Counted from the stretch's first letter, positions 31,561 to 45,127 are shown. The stretch: DNA of 64,000 nucleotides from Theocolax elegans (GCA_026168455.1 CM047430.1:4735448-4799447); one strand, 5' to 3'. Notes: generated from the sequence alone by a model not told the origin. Numbers and translations are program-made.

Positions 31561-33440
31561 GACCTGGTGCTGCTTCCGTCTCGGAGATGCTGTATACTTC
31601 TTCCTAGGTAATTATTACCTCGTTCCTTCTAGCGTTATTCACTAAGTTGTACGGTGTGAGTTTCAGGTACGAACTCACCCGCCGCCGCATCGCTGCTCGG
31701 GGCCGATTCACCCCTCTCCTCGACGACGTCAACCTCGGTGACTGATAGCCTCTTCGTCTACAGCTACTTTGTCGTGGGGATTACGCACGTATGCGTATTT
31801 ATTTTATATACTGTGAAAGAGGTCATATATATACGTTATTTACGTATGACAACCTAACCTCATTCTGCTCTATACTGTTCCTTGTACAGCTGTAGTGTTT
31901 ACATACAGCTGTATATCTTCTTCCTTGCTCCTCGTCCTTTTAATGCGTACTTGTATTGATTATGTGGCTCTTTTACAGCTGTATATTGTTGGCGTTGGAA
32001 GTTCTCCTGCTTCCTGCCTGGATACTACCTCATCGCCTTGACTCCTGTACTGTGAGGCTTCGGAGAGTCCTGGATGCTTCTTGGTGATCGCTTCCCTTTG
32101 AGTATCCTGCTTGCAGTGTCAGACTCAGAGGAGCCCACCTGAGGTTCTGAGCTCGCCCTGGCCTTCAACCTCAAGGTCAAGTGTTTTATGTGTGCCGTGC
32201 TTGGGATGGGGTTTTAGTCTGTGAGGGTAGGTAGGGCTTATTTACTGTGCGGGTAGGTAGGTGTAGGGAATTATATATGGGTAGGTAGGTGTTCGTTGTG
32301 GGTTCGATAGCTCGCTTTTGACATGTGCAAAGCACATTGTCACACCGCATACCCGTGTCTTAAATGATGTGTAGTACGAATATCCGTGACACGGGTAAAC
32401 GTGTAACCAAATACACGTACAAAATCGCAAGCTCTGATAGATAGGAGTAATTACTCTACCGATAGTCGACTTTTAAGATATATATATATATACAATTGGA
32501 TTTACCCGTATCTTAGATGACGATATTATAATAAACTGATGTCAATATAAGGTTTGTATTTTTCTATGAACAGTCGACTTTAAAATATAAATAAATTATT
32601 AATAATAAATATAATAAATATTACTTGTGGCTAGCGTTTCGAGAATTCTATCCTTTTCGATAGAAATCGCTACGTCACACAATGCATTTCTTATTTATCA
32701 AATATCTATCTTTAATATATTATATGTTACAAACGGTTAATATTCGGGTGCTGTCCTTCAAAATTTGGCTTCTTTATATGATGTAACTTTCAATTCCATT
32801 CGTTTTCGAATAGAAAATTTTTCTATTTTATTCTTGTGACAATAGCATATAATGCATGTCATAAAGAGCGACAATAAAACTACACCTTACTGCCATTTAC
32901 GAGCACACACACATACATACAAGCCTAACCAAACCTATCCTTGCCTAATTACCCTAGAGCCTATAAATAATAAACAATAATACGCTCCCAGTAACCGAGC
33001 TCCTTAACATATGATATAAAACCACCGAGCCCACAAACAAAGGTGCACAGGGGAGCAGCCGAGCAGGACACAGTAGGAGTTCACTGAAGCATAGATAACT
33101 CTTGAAGTAATCTAATAATGAGCCTGACGAAGAGCCAATGAAGCAGCATGCTGAGGTGTTGGTTGACAGCGAGCTGCAAAGTCCTTAGTTTAGTAGCAGC
33201 GTACCCAGCAAAGCCAAGGAAGACCGAGCCAGAAGAAGGACCCAATGTAGCCAGGAAGTCCGTCCGCCAGCAATAATCGAAGAAACCTGGAAGCACCAGC
33301 TAATATAGCAATGTTCATTATAAGGGAGCAGACAGGAGCACACATTAACTTAAACAAGTGTGTATAGAAGAGGACTTGGGAAGAGGTTAAGTGAGAATTA
33401 TAAGTATTCACATATACAATATTAATAATCAATACACATC
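31561..33440. other. Noncoding, no gene recognised
   Basis: GC-moderate DNA with short stop-limited frames only. GGTAGGTAGG motifs repeat at about 32,225-32,292. Part may be a Gypsy LTR or leader. Confidence 0.35.
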
Positions 33441-33477
33441 AAGCCGCCTTCCAAGTGAGTATTTACCTGAATTATCG

Positions 33478-33880
33478 CCGTGTGTCCGTCCAAGCAGCTC
33501 GAGCCGCCTTTGCACCTGGCACGCCGTGCGCGTCAAGAGCCCGCGTCGACGTGCCGCGTACACACACCTCCCGCGCCCTGTAAATACCGACATTATTAGC
33601 CGACGAGTTAGTAATTAGGAACGAGAGAAATAGTTACCTGGCAGGCAGCTTATGTCGTCGTCAGCGGCATCGTTGTTTTTGTTAGAAATGACGATGCGTA
33701 CACTACTAGACGGTGCGGCGGCCATGTTACTTAAGCCGCACTCAAGTAAGGCCGCGTACGCACCGCAAGTGGGCCGTCGCGACGCATGCGCGCACACAGG
33801 CAATGCGTCGGACACGCCGAGGAGAGCAGAGCTCTTCCGATAGCCGTAAAGTCACGACGCCCGATTTTGAGAGAGATACG
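33478..33880 (+). repeat. Diverged LTR fragment of the first Gypsy family
   Basis: Clearly related to 4,570-4,870: shared gtgccgcg...cacctcccgc, ttattagccgacg and accgcaagtgggccgtcgcg stretches in the same order. It carries about 90 bp extra (33,665-33,755). Confidence 0.75.
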
Positions 33881-34219
33881 TCGCCGATCTGAGCAATAAT
33901 TATGTAATAAGTATAAGTTTAATTTTTTAATAGAGCATGAGAAATATTTTAAATTAAATTTTTTTTAAAAAATGAAGAAAGACTATGCACGAAATTACAG
34001 ATCTGCATGGGAAAATGATTCCATATTTAGACAGTGGTGTGATGTGGTGCAGTTTTTTATACTTTTGTATTATTCACAAATAACCACGATTTATCTAAAG
34101 TAACTATAAAACAATATGTTAGTAATGATCGTATTTAAACATAAACAATATATAATCTTAGCAGTTAGTTATAAATGTATTCAAATACAATATTCATATG
34201 TTACGCCTATATTGTACAC

Positions 34220-34383
34220 GCATGAATCACCTATTCCTTTCTCTCTCGCACAAAGACAAATCCTTAGATCCCTTCCGTGCCACCAGACTAGCACCACTAT
34301 CGCATGAATCACCTATACCTTTCTCTCTCGCACGAAGTCAAACCCATAGTTCCTTTCTGCACCACCAGACTAGCGCCACCGTC
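34220..34383. repeat. 82-bp tandem duplication
   Basis: Two copies starting gcatgaatcacctat (34,220 and 34,302), moderately diverged. Confidence 0.85.
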
Positions 34384-35050
34384 AATTCTCCACGCAACCT
34401 CTGCTACCTACTCATATGTCATGTTCTCCTAATCCTTTCCCAATAGATTCATGCGTTTCTCGCCACAATACGTTATATTAATAATAATCTTATGCATTAT
34501 GAATTGTATAATGCCGCTAATACTTGCTATTATAACATTTATTTAATATTAAGTTACATATACGAATTAATGTCTTTCCACGAACACACTCATGTTTACG
34601 AAACTGACTCTCGACTCCGCTAATATTACTACTAAAAATATCTTCTTACTCGAATGACTAATGTGTTTGACAATAGTATGACTTCGCAAAATTGCAAAAG
34701 TATACACCAAATCACCTAAATAAGTACGTCATCAAAACATTCGCCAAGACAATCAAGAGACGCCGGAGATCTCATCAGTTTGCTGACAAAGCCCCACCTC
34801 CAACCAATAAGCGGATTCGCAGCCCCATCCGCACACCACCGAAAGGCCGACCACAACCAATCAAGAGCAGCTCCGCCTTCAAAAACGGCGCACCGCAGGA
34901 TGCGTAGCAGTCATTCCCCTCCATACCACCTCGAGAGGGGACGCGCATCAACAGTCAGTCGAGGAGAGTCGTAGTCAGTCGATCGAGCGGACTCGAATAA
35001 GTCCGTCTTCTTACTCTCACGTTTATAAGAGATTGTATCTTCGCGTATTT
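34384..35050. other. No confident gene
   Basis: A GC-richer stretch at 34,750-35,030 has an Arg/Pro-rich frame of about 70 codons; it looks like LTR or promoter-type DNA rather than a gene. Confidence 0.3.
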
Positions 35051-35865
35051 TTAACTAACTTGGAGAGTGTCTCACCTTCGGGTCATCGATCCTGCTGAAA
35101 TTTTGAACACATATTCATACAGGTCTAACACTCAAAATACTTCTAGATATGCAGCTTTGCGTATTTAAAAAAAATAGCTTCTCGGTAAGCTGTTCAAAGG
35201 CTCCATCCTATGACATCTGCATCCTTTACACCTGGATTATCCTTTCTGAAACTCAAATATATGTTTGATTAGTAAAATTCATTTAAATTTTTAAGCAAAA
35301 TTTATTTAATGCGAGATTTACAACCAATATTTCACTTAACTCGCCAATTTTAATTAATATAAAATGTTTAATATATCAAAATAGCGTTGCAAAAGTACAA
35401 ATTATTATTCACAATTATATAAACAAATAATTTTATAAAATGTCTTTTACCTTTACCTCTAACTTTCTGAACCCAGGTACACAGGTAAGAATTTTTAAAT
35501 ACTGATCCACCGTCGATGACAATGTTAACTGCGGCTCACTAATGGAAAAGCTGGTAATTCTTGCATCATTATTTCTTTTTCAGCATTCTCCCATTGATTG
35601 CACCTTCACTTTCAGCATCTGAAAAAAGAAACATTATCACAAAGTATCTTTGTTTTTTATTTAATGATAAGCATATTTAACCTAAAATACAACAACAAAG
35701 GTAATACGTATCTGATTATAATTTGATGATTATTTACTATCTTGACTGCTGCGAATCTGTAGAATTACTTAATTGTTTTATATGTTCAATAATTACACTT
35801 TATTAATTAACTAGTCGAGTCGCACTTTCAATCCACGTTCACTTCGTTTTTGTGTCACTGTCCGT
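35051..35865 (+). repeat. Left terminal inverted repeat
   Basis: Mirrors 41,411-42,257 with scattered substitutions and indels. Confidence 0.8.
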
Positions 35866-36358
35866 CAGAGATGGGTAAGCAGAAAACTGCATGTCAAAAA
35901 TACAGTTCTCTACGTTGTTGAAAACTATGTAAAATCCGTCGAAAACTTTTCGAGGTTTCATATTTATAGACTTGAGTTTTCTACCTTGTGCTTTTATGTA
36001 TAATACCTTCAATTTCAATAATTTCTTACGTATTCTACACAGTTTTCGACGTATTCGACGTATTTTACAAATTTCTACAAAATACTGTAGAATACTAATA
36101 AAATTTGTCAAAAACCCAACCCTGCCGTCTGATTAACCTTGATATGATTCGTCTGCTGCACGTTCTGATGATGAAACGAGAATGCATGCGCGAAAGCCAG
36201 TCCGGTTGTCGGTAAAAGTAATAGGAAAAGTAGATGAAAAAATCCAATTTAAATGTATATAAGGAGTGTTCCTCACATAGTTCAAAACAATTTATAATTT
36301 TCAAAATAAATTTTATTGTAATTGGTAAGTAATCTGTTATATATATATATGTATATAT

Positions 36359-38010
36359 GGGTGGTTCTCTGTGACATCGAAGATGAAAAAAATAAATATT
36401 GCTATAACTGTGGGAATATGTTTTAGAGGTATCCAGTAGTTCTCCTGAATTTTTTCAGATTTTTTCTGGGCCATTATTTTAAGTTACAGAGAGTCAAAGT
36501 TAACATTTTAGCACTTTTTTGCATTATATGCCCATTTTCATGAATTTTTAGCTCCCAGGGGATGCATTTTTCATTAAAAACATAAGTATGACTTTTTTTG
36601 TAAAATTTTCCGAACTTTTCATTAAAAATACTTTTAAAGACATAAATGTATGCTGTCACACTCTTGTAAGCCATTTAAACCTTAAATAGTGAAAATCAGC
36701 AATTCTGCTCCGGACTCTGGTAACCTAATACTGTCTAAAAGATGTCTTTTTATAGTCAGAAACTGCCTAAAAATTTCCAGAATGGGTCTAAATTATTAAG
36801 ATCACTTATGGTCAAAATATCCGGGAAAAGTGCCCGAAATATTAATAAAAATGTATATTTGTTGCCTTATAACGATGAATCTATTAGCATGATCATTGCA
36901 AAAAAATTTGTGCACTTACCTTGGAGTGGTAGAAAAGTATCTTCACTTGTTTCAGTATCCATCTAATCCCCTGTAAGCTGCTAAAAATACAAATATAATT
37001 ATACAAATGTAAAAAATTAATTTTTAAACATTTATAATGCTGAATTTTTAGTTTTACATCCCTTACAAGAATTATAATACTAATCTGAAGGATTACTATA
37101 AATATATTAACATCATTATTACAAAACTGAATATACGTATTTAATACAAAAGATATATAAATAAATCGGATATATAATTATAATGAATAATATGATAACG
37201 TGACAGTGACAAGTTTGTGAAATCTAAACAATGTATTGCTGAATAATTATAATAATAATGTTGATACTTTTATAGTAATCCTTCAAATTAGTATTATAAT
37301 TCTTGTAAGGGATGTAAAACTAAAAATCCAGCACTATAAATGTTTAAAAAATAATTTTTTATACTTTTATAATATTTGTATTTTTAGCAGCATACAGGGG
37401 ATTAGATGGATACTGAAACAAGTGAAGATAGTTTTCTACCATTCCAAGGTAAGTGCATAAATTTTTTTGCAATGATCATGCTACTAGATTCATCGTTATA
37501 AGACAACAAATATACATTTCTATTAATATTTCGGGCACTTTTCCCGGATATTTTGACCATAAGTGATCTTAATGATTTAGACCCATTCTGGAAATTTTTA
37601 GGCAGTTTCTGACTATAAAAAGACATCTTTTAGACAGTATTAGGTTACCAGAGTCCGGAGCAGAATTGCTGATTTTCACTATTTAAGGTTTAAATGGCTT
37701 ACAAGAGTGTGACAGCATACATTTATGTCTTTAAAAGTATTTTTAATGAAAAGTTCGGAAAATTTTACAAAAAAAGTCATACTTATGTTTTTAATGAAAA
37801 ATGCATCCCCTGGGAGCTAAAAATTCATGAAAATGGGCATATAATGCAAAAAAGTGCTAAAATGTCAACTTTGACTCTCTGTAACTTAAAATAATGGCCC
37901 AGAAAAAATCTGAAAAAATTCAGGAGAACTACTGGATACCTCTAAAACATATTCCCACAGTTATAGCAATATTTATTTTTTTCATCTTCGATGTCACAGA
38001 GAACCACCCA
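36359..38010. mobile_element. 1.65-kb foldback element nested in the transposon
   Basis: Starts gggtggttctctgtgacatc and ends with its complement. Arms are about 747 bp with a spacer near 37,106-37,263. Open frames in one arm (e.g. 36,742-36,966) recur as mirror images in the other, so they are not independent genes. A ~55-bp piece of its inner arm recurs at 46,738. Confidence 0.85.
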
Positions 38011-38029
38011 TATGTATATATATATATGT

Positions 38030-38984
38030 ATGGGGTGTTCCACGTGAAGTGGTCCGATCAAAATTTTAAAATGCACCAAATTTTGGGTACACATTGCAAA
38101 TGTTTTTCAGAATACGGAAAAAAATTTTTAGGTACTGGAATCTATTTGCTCAAAAGTTATTCTAACCTCAAAAAGTGAATTTTTTCAAAATCTATCAACT
38201 TTTACTATAAAACATTATATATAACATTCGTTGCTAATTATGTCTAGAATTTATCCTTCTGGGTTAGAATTTCTAATCTCAAGGTTAATGTTACATAAAC
38301 TACATGTCAGTATTCAACTTAAAAATAGAATAAGTGCGCCATAATTGATTTTTTTATCCAAAAGTCTAAAAAAAAGCTTGGAGCAATATCTTTCAAATGA
38401 TCTGTAGCATTTTTATGGCCTTCAATTCTATAAAAAGTTATGATAATTTAAAGAAAGACAAAAAATTCACAAAAATTAACATGGTAATTCCCATTTAAAT
38501 TTTTTAAAAAATTTCGTGTTTCTTTAAATTATCATAACTTTTTATAGAATTGAAGGCCATAAAAATGCTACAGATTATTTAAAAGGTATTGCTCCAAGCT
38601 TTCTTTTAGACTTTTGGATAAAAAAATCAATTATGGCGCACTTATTCTATTTTTAAGTTGAATACTGACATGTAGTTTATGTAACATTAACCTTGAGATT
38701 AGAAATTCTAACCCAGAAGGATAAATTCTAGACATAATTAGCAACGATTGTTATGTATAATGTTTTATAGTAAAAGTTGATAGATTTTGAGTTAAATAGC
38801 GGTAAACCCAGCTGGTATTGAAAAAAAACTAGAAAAAATTCACTTTTTGAGGTTAGAATAACTTTTGAGCAAATAGATTCCAGTACCTAAAAATTTTATT
38901 CTGTATCCTGAAAAACATTTGCAATGTGTACCCAAAATTTGGTGCATTTTAAAATTTTGATCGGACCACTTCACGTGGAATACC

Positions 38985-38997
<13 letters not shown>
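38030..38997. mobile_element. Second nested foldback element
   Basis: atggggtgttccacgtgaag at the left is mirrored at the right, with the centre near 38,490-38,510. It directly abuts the previous foldback element through a short TATATA run. Confidence 0.85.

Positions 38998-39024
<27 letters not shown>
38993..39024. repeat. (AT)n tract
   Basis: Simple TA repeat at the foldback edge, probably expanded target sequence. Confidence 0.9.
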
Positions 39025-39027
<3 letters not shown>

Positions 39028-39059
39028 GTATAAATAGTAATAAATGCAAAAGTGAATTA

Positions 39060-40882
39060 AAATAGAATTAAAACTATACATTTCTGAAATGTTTATTGCA
39101 GTATTGAGGATGATACTTGTCGTAAAAGCAGACAAAACATAATTCATTTCTACACCAAGCACATTTAATAAAACTTATTAAGTCACAGGAGCACTTTGAT
39201 GTTTGCCTTTGCGAAAAGCAGACCTCCTTCACATTCATGAAACATCCCTGTCACTGATTAAATTTGCACAATCCCAAGAATATTTAATCATATCCTGAAA
39301 TAGCGGTGCAGATAGCTGATTATGGATCAGGCTCTGAATTTTTATTGCGACGTCACGTAGCAAGTAAGTGCACTTTTGAATCCTTTTAATAAATAATTTT
39401 ATCTGTCTGTGTGCATAGGTGTCCAAAGGTTGACAGAGTGATGTGCATCCAGGAGGAACGTATTTTAATAGACAAGTCGATTCACCTTCGTCGTTTTGGA
39501 ATTTTTAAATTATTGAGGCTGTTTTTGACCACTCCATGTATCCAAAAGAAGAATGAAATTACTGTCTTTGACGTAAGGCATAAGTACTTTAAAAGTATAA
39601 ATATCAGCTAGAGGTATCGTCAATTTTCCTGATTTGGAACAAGTAATGTAAACATTTTTATACATATCTTGTAAATTTTCAATTTGTTTCGATACTCGAG
39701 GTCCAAAGTTACCGAATGGTTCTTGCAGGTAAAGAAATACTACAGGCAGGAGTATTCCTGATGCTGTTATAGAGTATTGGGCCGTATAACAGTGAGTGAC
39801 TTTATTCAAATCACCAATATGCACCTCTATAGTTTTCTCACCTTTGTGCTCCAAAGTGCGATATACGTTTGCCCTATACTCACAGCCCATTTGGTCTGTA
39901 TTTTTTATTAAATCATTATTAAAGGAAGATGTTAAGGTGCAAATATCTTTTTGAAATTCTTTACTGGCTATCTTAATTTGTTCCAAAGATCTGTACTCTG
40001 TAGTTTTTACATATTTTGTAACTCTTCTTTGTGTAATCCGATGTTCTTTTTTGAATTTATTTGCTCAGGATAAGCTTGCTTTAAATGCAAAATTTTCTGA
40101 CGAGTACTGACCCGAAGCTTGTAAAGCCCATTTCTGCAAATTCCTTGTTGTAATTGGAACTTTATTCTGTCGAGCCTCAACAAATCTTGAGTATAACCAT
40201 TTCTTGACACCATTTAATTTGTCAAATTTTGTACCTCCGTTGATAATATCCTTCTTCCATCGATTTATTTCATCTTTCCTATTTAAAAATCTTCCAGCGT
40301 GTACTTCCAATGTAGAGTCACTCCAAGTAGGATGCTGGCGCTTTAAATTTACAATTTCTATTTTTTTCAATGGTATGCAATTAAATAATGATTTTGTTTC
40401 CTCTGCCTCATAATCACTTGATAAAGGTTGACTATTTGATTTACTATTAGAAGAATCTATCAAATGTAAAAGTAAGTATTAAAAATATTTGCAAACAAAG
40501 CATATATACATATATATATATATATATAAATACACTTTATGTCTTTACCAGAAATAGCACCTAATTCTAGACTCTCATTTTCTTCATTGCTGTTTTTTTC
40601 ATTATTCGTGACTAGATCTTCGTTTGCTGAAACTTCACTTATATCGATAAGCTCATCAATGACAATAGGATTCAACAAATCAATAAAATTTATTAATAAA
40701 TCTGCCATCTGTTGCCCTAACAGTTCTACGCTTTCCAATGAAGAATCATCAGATTCATCAATTATGAATCCCTTATCTTTTAAAATATTATTACATATAT
40801 TTATACTTGCAGTAATGACATTTAATGGCACAAAGTTATTAAACTCTGTATTAATCATTTCTTCTGATTCCATGTTTTGCAC
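39060..40882 (-). pseudogene. pogo/Tigger-type transposase with one intron, disrupted
   Basis: Exon 1 (40,882-40,549) codes an acidic N-terminus. A GT-AG intron (40,548-40,457) joins in phase to exon 2, which has a CENP-B-like helix-turn-helix region (GVKKWLYSRF...ITTRNLQKWALQAS). A TGA stop near 40,065 interrupts it; the same frame then continues with the DDE core: first Asp in NTDQMGCEY, second in LLLDTWSGQ. A frameshift near 39,510 moves the third Asp (CQPLDTYAHRQ) to another frame ending at 39,235. A Cys-rich C-terminal finger lies in the following frame (about 39,240-39,060). One nonsense and one or two frameshifts make this inactive. The DDD triad places it with pogo within Tc1/mariner. 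Confidence 0.75.
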
Positions 40883-41410
40883 ATTAACAATAACTATTAT
40901 TGTTAGGTTAACGAAATATCCATAAAAAATTAATAAAATAACAGTAAATTATTTTGAAATACAGTAATAAATATAATGCAGATATAAATACTTTTTAAAT
41001 ATAAGAGGAACAAAATAATAAAATCATAAAATTTACGATAACTACTACTAACTTCTAGTTAATCGCATTATTATTTAGCAGGTGGTTGTGTTTGTACCTA
41101 TATTCATATAAATATATTATTTAAATTTAAAAAATTAAAAAATTCGAATTTCAACCAACACCTGTTTAGTCGTTCTATACGTATATCGATACCTCGATTA
41201 AAGGGATGTCGAATTTAGAAAATGGTCATTTTGTATATTTTTTTATAAATTTTTATTAAATACAAAAATGAATTTTTGAAAAAGAACATCGTGTCTTTCA
41301 AGATGCTTTAAACAATATACCTTATTTTTTTCAGATTTGTAAATCAATACAAATAATTACCTGCTAAAAATACGTGTATACATACATACATTTATATATA
41401 TGCAGGTACA

Positions 41411-42257
41411 CAAAGAGAGACACAAAAATGAAGTAAACGTGCATCGAAAGTACGACTCGACTCTCAAATTAATTAAATTATTAAGGTGTAATTATTAAAA
41501 ATATTAAACAATTAAGTCGTCTTATAGATTTGCAATAGTCAAGATAGCAAATAATCATCAGATAAGTATATTACCATTGTTTCTGTATTTTAGGTTAGAT
41601 ATGTTTTTCTTTAAATTAAAAACAAAGATACTTTGTGGTATTGTTTCTTTTTTCAGGTGCTGAAAGTGAAGGGGCAATCAATGGGAGAATACTGGAAAAG
41701 GAATAACAAGGCAAGAATTACCAGCATTTTCATTAGTGAACCGCAGGCAACATTGTCATCGACGGTGAATCAATTATTGCAAAATCCTTACCTGTGCACC
41801 TGTCTTTAGAAAGTCAAAGGTAAAAGTAAAAGGCAGTATACTGTAAAATTGTTTGTTTACACAATTATGAATAATAATTTGTACTTTTGCAACGCTATTT
41901 TGATATATTAAACATTTTATATTAATTAAAATTGGCGAGTTAAGTGAAATATTGGTTGTAAATCTCGCATTAAATAAATTTTGCTTAAAAATTTAAATTA
42001 ATTTTACTAATCAAACATATATTTGAGTTTCAGAAAGAATAATCCAGGTGTAAAGGATGCAGATGTCATAGGATGGAGCTTTTGTATAGCTTACCGAGAA
42101 GCTATTTCTTTAAATGCGCAAAGCTGCATATCTATCAGTATTTTGAGCGTTAGACTCTCATATCCTGGAAAATATCTATTTCAATACCATAGAATATGTG
42201 TTTAAAATTTCAGCAGAATCAATGACCCGAAGGTGAGACACTCTCCTAGTAAGTTAA
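41411..42257 (-). repeat. Right terminal inverted repeat
   Basis: Mirror of 35,051-35,865; ends cactctcctagtaag before TTAA. Confidence 0.8.
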
Positions 42258-43485
42258 ATTTTGTACACCAGTTCGGACTCTAATTACTGTTGCTTAAAAT
42301 TCTATTTTAAATAAATTGAGTGTAAAATATAAATCTGTGATCTCGTAATTGACTTTATTCGGAACTCCCATCCACTATTCCGTGTTCACAAACTGTTGCG
42401 TTCATTCTCGAAATCAATCTTCCCGTCATCGTCGTTTTGGACTTTGTTTCGACTCACACATCTTCGTCGTCCTGGATTTGGCTTGGAGGAAGCCGAGATC
42501 TTCTCCTGGTGACAGCTGCTACCCTACCATTTCACCCTACACACCCTTCACAGGAACTGCTAAGACCTGCCTCGCTCTACCACGGTTCTCGTCAGTAAAA
42601 GTTAAGTAAAGTTTATTTAGTTCATTCTTCCTTTTACAAAAATCAAAATATCAGTAAAATCATAACTTTAATTTTTTTTTATCTATAAAATTATCCGGGA
42701 CACAACAGTGGTTAAGAGAAGGTCCTAAAATTGACACTAGTGCGTATTGTAAAATTTATAATATCTCTTTTTTACCGAGACAAATACTACAAAAGGAAAA
42801 TATTAGCGTTTTATAACAAGAGTCAGACAGTAGCATTAAAATTAACGAAATAGAAATAGAGCAAAACGATCAAAGTTAATGACGCAATTCAATCACAAGA
42901 AGACGCGTCGCAAATCATTACGGAAGACAATGTACTTTATATTCACAAGTGTAGACCCGAATGGCAAATTACATTTCAGCAATAGTTACAGTTAGTACCA
43001 AATAATATAACAAAAGTTAAATGTATTTTATGTAATAAATCCCTTCATATGACCCATAGATGGTTGGAAATAGGAGTCTCCTAACACTCGGTTAGTCTAC
43101 TATAGGTTTGGAAAAATACTTAGTGAAAAAAAGACATAAATATTTTAACAAGGAAATTACCAATATCAGGCAAGGACTTAAGGGAAAAAGCCTTTTTAAA
43201 AACCTAAAAAATAACAAAGTGTTTTAAACACACATAAAAAGTTTCAATGTAATTTTAGATAATGGAAAATATGTATATTTACAATATACTAATTTTACTA
43301 TACTTTTTCATGGTTAAATTCGAAACCATTTTCCAGATTCAGTTGGCTATGGCAGCGTAGAATCCATTTCTTGATTCAAAGCGACTGGTCGCAGGCTTAC
43401 TTTGTTCATGCTCATATTATTGAGTGCAAGACTATCTATGAAATGCAAACAAAAAAGTTTTGACGAATTTCAATCGGTATTTCAT
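42258..43485. other. No gene recognised; possible LTR end
   Basis: Around 42,690-42,710 'ccgggacacaaca' followed by 'gtggttaag' resembles an LTR end plus primer site, but no partner repeat is visible. A ~50-codon open stretch near 42,930-43,085 is not identifiable. Confidence 0.3.
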
Positions 43486-43556
43486 ATAAAATTCATATAA
43501 TACTTTGTAATAAATACATGCACGGGCGATTAAGAGTCAAAATTTAAAATAGAATG
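43486..43556. repeat. Direct repeat A
   Basis: About 65 bp (attcatataatactttgtaa...) similar to 43,878-43,947; together they flank the tRNA-like element. Confidence 0.75.
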
Positions 43557-43649
43557 CTAAGGTTAAAATTTGATAAGCGGGGGGGACGCATTTCTAAAAA
43601 CAAAAGATCGAGAAATAAAGATTTCGAGGTACAAGGTGCGTGGAATCGT

Positions 43650-43731
43650 CGGGTTGCCAGTAGATAAGTGGTAAGGCAACTGCCCGGTAAAAACCGTCGG
43701 TCCGATCCCGACCTGGGGACGTTGATTTTTT
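43650..43731 (+). ncRNA. tRNA-derived (SINE head-like) element
   Basis: An A-box-like TAGATAAGTGGTAAGGC (43,661-43,677) and a B-box-like GGTCCGATCCC (43,699-43,709) are spaced as in tRNA genes. A perfect T-arm can form (GTCGG/CCGAC with 7-nt loop). The acceptor ends pair imperfectly and a T6 run follows. The anticodon arm is poor, so this is more likely a SINE head or tRNA pseudogene than a working tRNA. Confidence 0.5.
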
Positions 43732-43877
43732 TCTTGATCTCTCCTTAAATAATTTGGAATACATATGGCAACATTTAAGACTTAGCAATATGCAAGTAAG
43801 TTGCTAGAAAGTGGTTTTTGTGCAATATTTTGAGAAAATATTGATTAACGCAATTTAGCTCGCAGATACCGATTAAA

Positions 43878-43947
43878 ATTCATACAATACTTTGTAATAA
43901 ATACGTGTAGGGGCGACTTACAGTCCAAATTTAAAATAAAAACAATT
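43878..43947. repeat. Direct repeat B
   Basis: Partner of 43,486-43,556. Confidence 0.75.
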
Positions 43948-45127
43948 TGAGTCCATTATATCATTTTTTTCCACTTTTTTTGATTTTCTGTTAAAAATGG
44001 TCCATAACTTACCTGGAAAAAAATTTTGTGTCAGACTGGTCCGTTCAAGTGGATGCAAATATGTTTAAAAATGTTTCCTCAAAATTTTATCCGGATTGAA
44101 TGTCCGGATCCAAAGATATCCTGAGGCAATTGAGCTAAGAAAAGAAAAAATAATATTTTGAATAAATTCAATTTAAAGTTTAGCATTACAAAGTTTCAGG
44201 ATTATTTATGTGTCTCCTATTTGTAATTAATTTTGCAATCCTGAAAACATTGTATATTTGATGTTATAAAATGTAGAAGTTATTTCAGACTTTCATTCGA
44301 CTTTTAACATGACCTGAGAAAAAGTACAAGAAAAATATGTTTCTAATAATAAAATGCACTAAATGAACTTACCAATTTGATATAAATTTAGAAATCATAC
44401 TTGCAAATCCTTGAAACGAAGAAACTCTTTGAAGTGAAAATAACTTTCTATCGTTGGAAGCAGATATTTATTTATAATTCAGGTAGTTGAGTGCGAACAC
44501 CTGGCTGTCACCTCTTAGATGAAATAGTTTACGTTGAGAATACCTTTTGAAGATATTCACGTTTCTTTAACTCGTGAAGTTTAAAATAAGAAACTTTATA
44601 TTAAAATGACACACTTAATAAACTTTAAACTATATACTTTTAAACTATAATCTTTACACTCAAACTTTTCACTTAAAACATAAATAAAATGTCCATTGAT
44701 CCAATACAGCAATACTTAATATGATTCTTTCTTCTTAATCTGTAAATAAAATAGTGACAAAGATTTATGCATCTAATATAAATCTTTTGTAGAACATATA
44801 GCGAAGCATACATATTCTACTGACAGATTAATACTCTTACTTTGTTAAACATTAACTTTTTTACAGTGTTGATTTACACTATCAAATTAAAACAATTATT
44901 AAAAATAAGGGCAGCTGCCCTTTCCTGTACCTTAATGTAAAATTTGTCAAATTTATGCCAAATATATTTGAATCTCAGTTTCTCAGCAGGAGTTTTGAAT
45001 TTCTTGAATTTATGGTACTATTTTTATCCAGATACTCATTGATATCCATATATAAAAGAGCAGGGCAGGGCAGAGCAACTGCTGACGGAAAATGTGAGCT
45101 GTCAAGATCCGAACTACAAAACGTTAT
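43948..45127. other. AT-rich, no gene seen
   Basis: Only short stop-limited frames. Confidence 0.4.

Larger units (their letters stand above)
35051..42257 (-). mobile_element. pogo-like DNA transposon with ~0.8-kb terminal inverted repeats
   Basis: Left end 35,051-about 35,865 and right end about 41,411-42,257 are inverted copies (shared gagagtgtctcaccttcggg at the tips). Flanks read TTAA on both sides. Inside, a broken minus-strand transposase gene lies at 39,060-40,882. Two foldback elements have inserted between the left repeat and the transposase. TIRs this long are atypical for pogo. Confidence 0.7.

Noticed and set aside
36474..37894. Paired 66- and 74-codon frames that look conserved
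   Set aside because: They are mirror images in the two arms of one foldback element; identity reflects the palindrome, not selection.
42349..42609. 86-codon plus-strand frame
   Set aside because: No recognisable domain, no conserved context, and it sits in DNA that looks like LTR debris.
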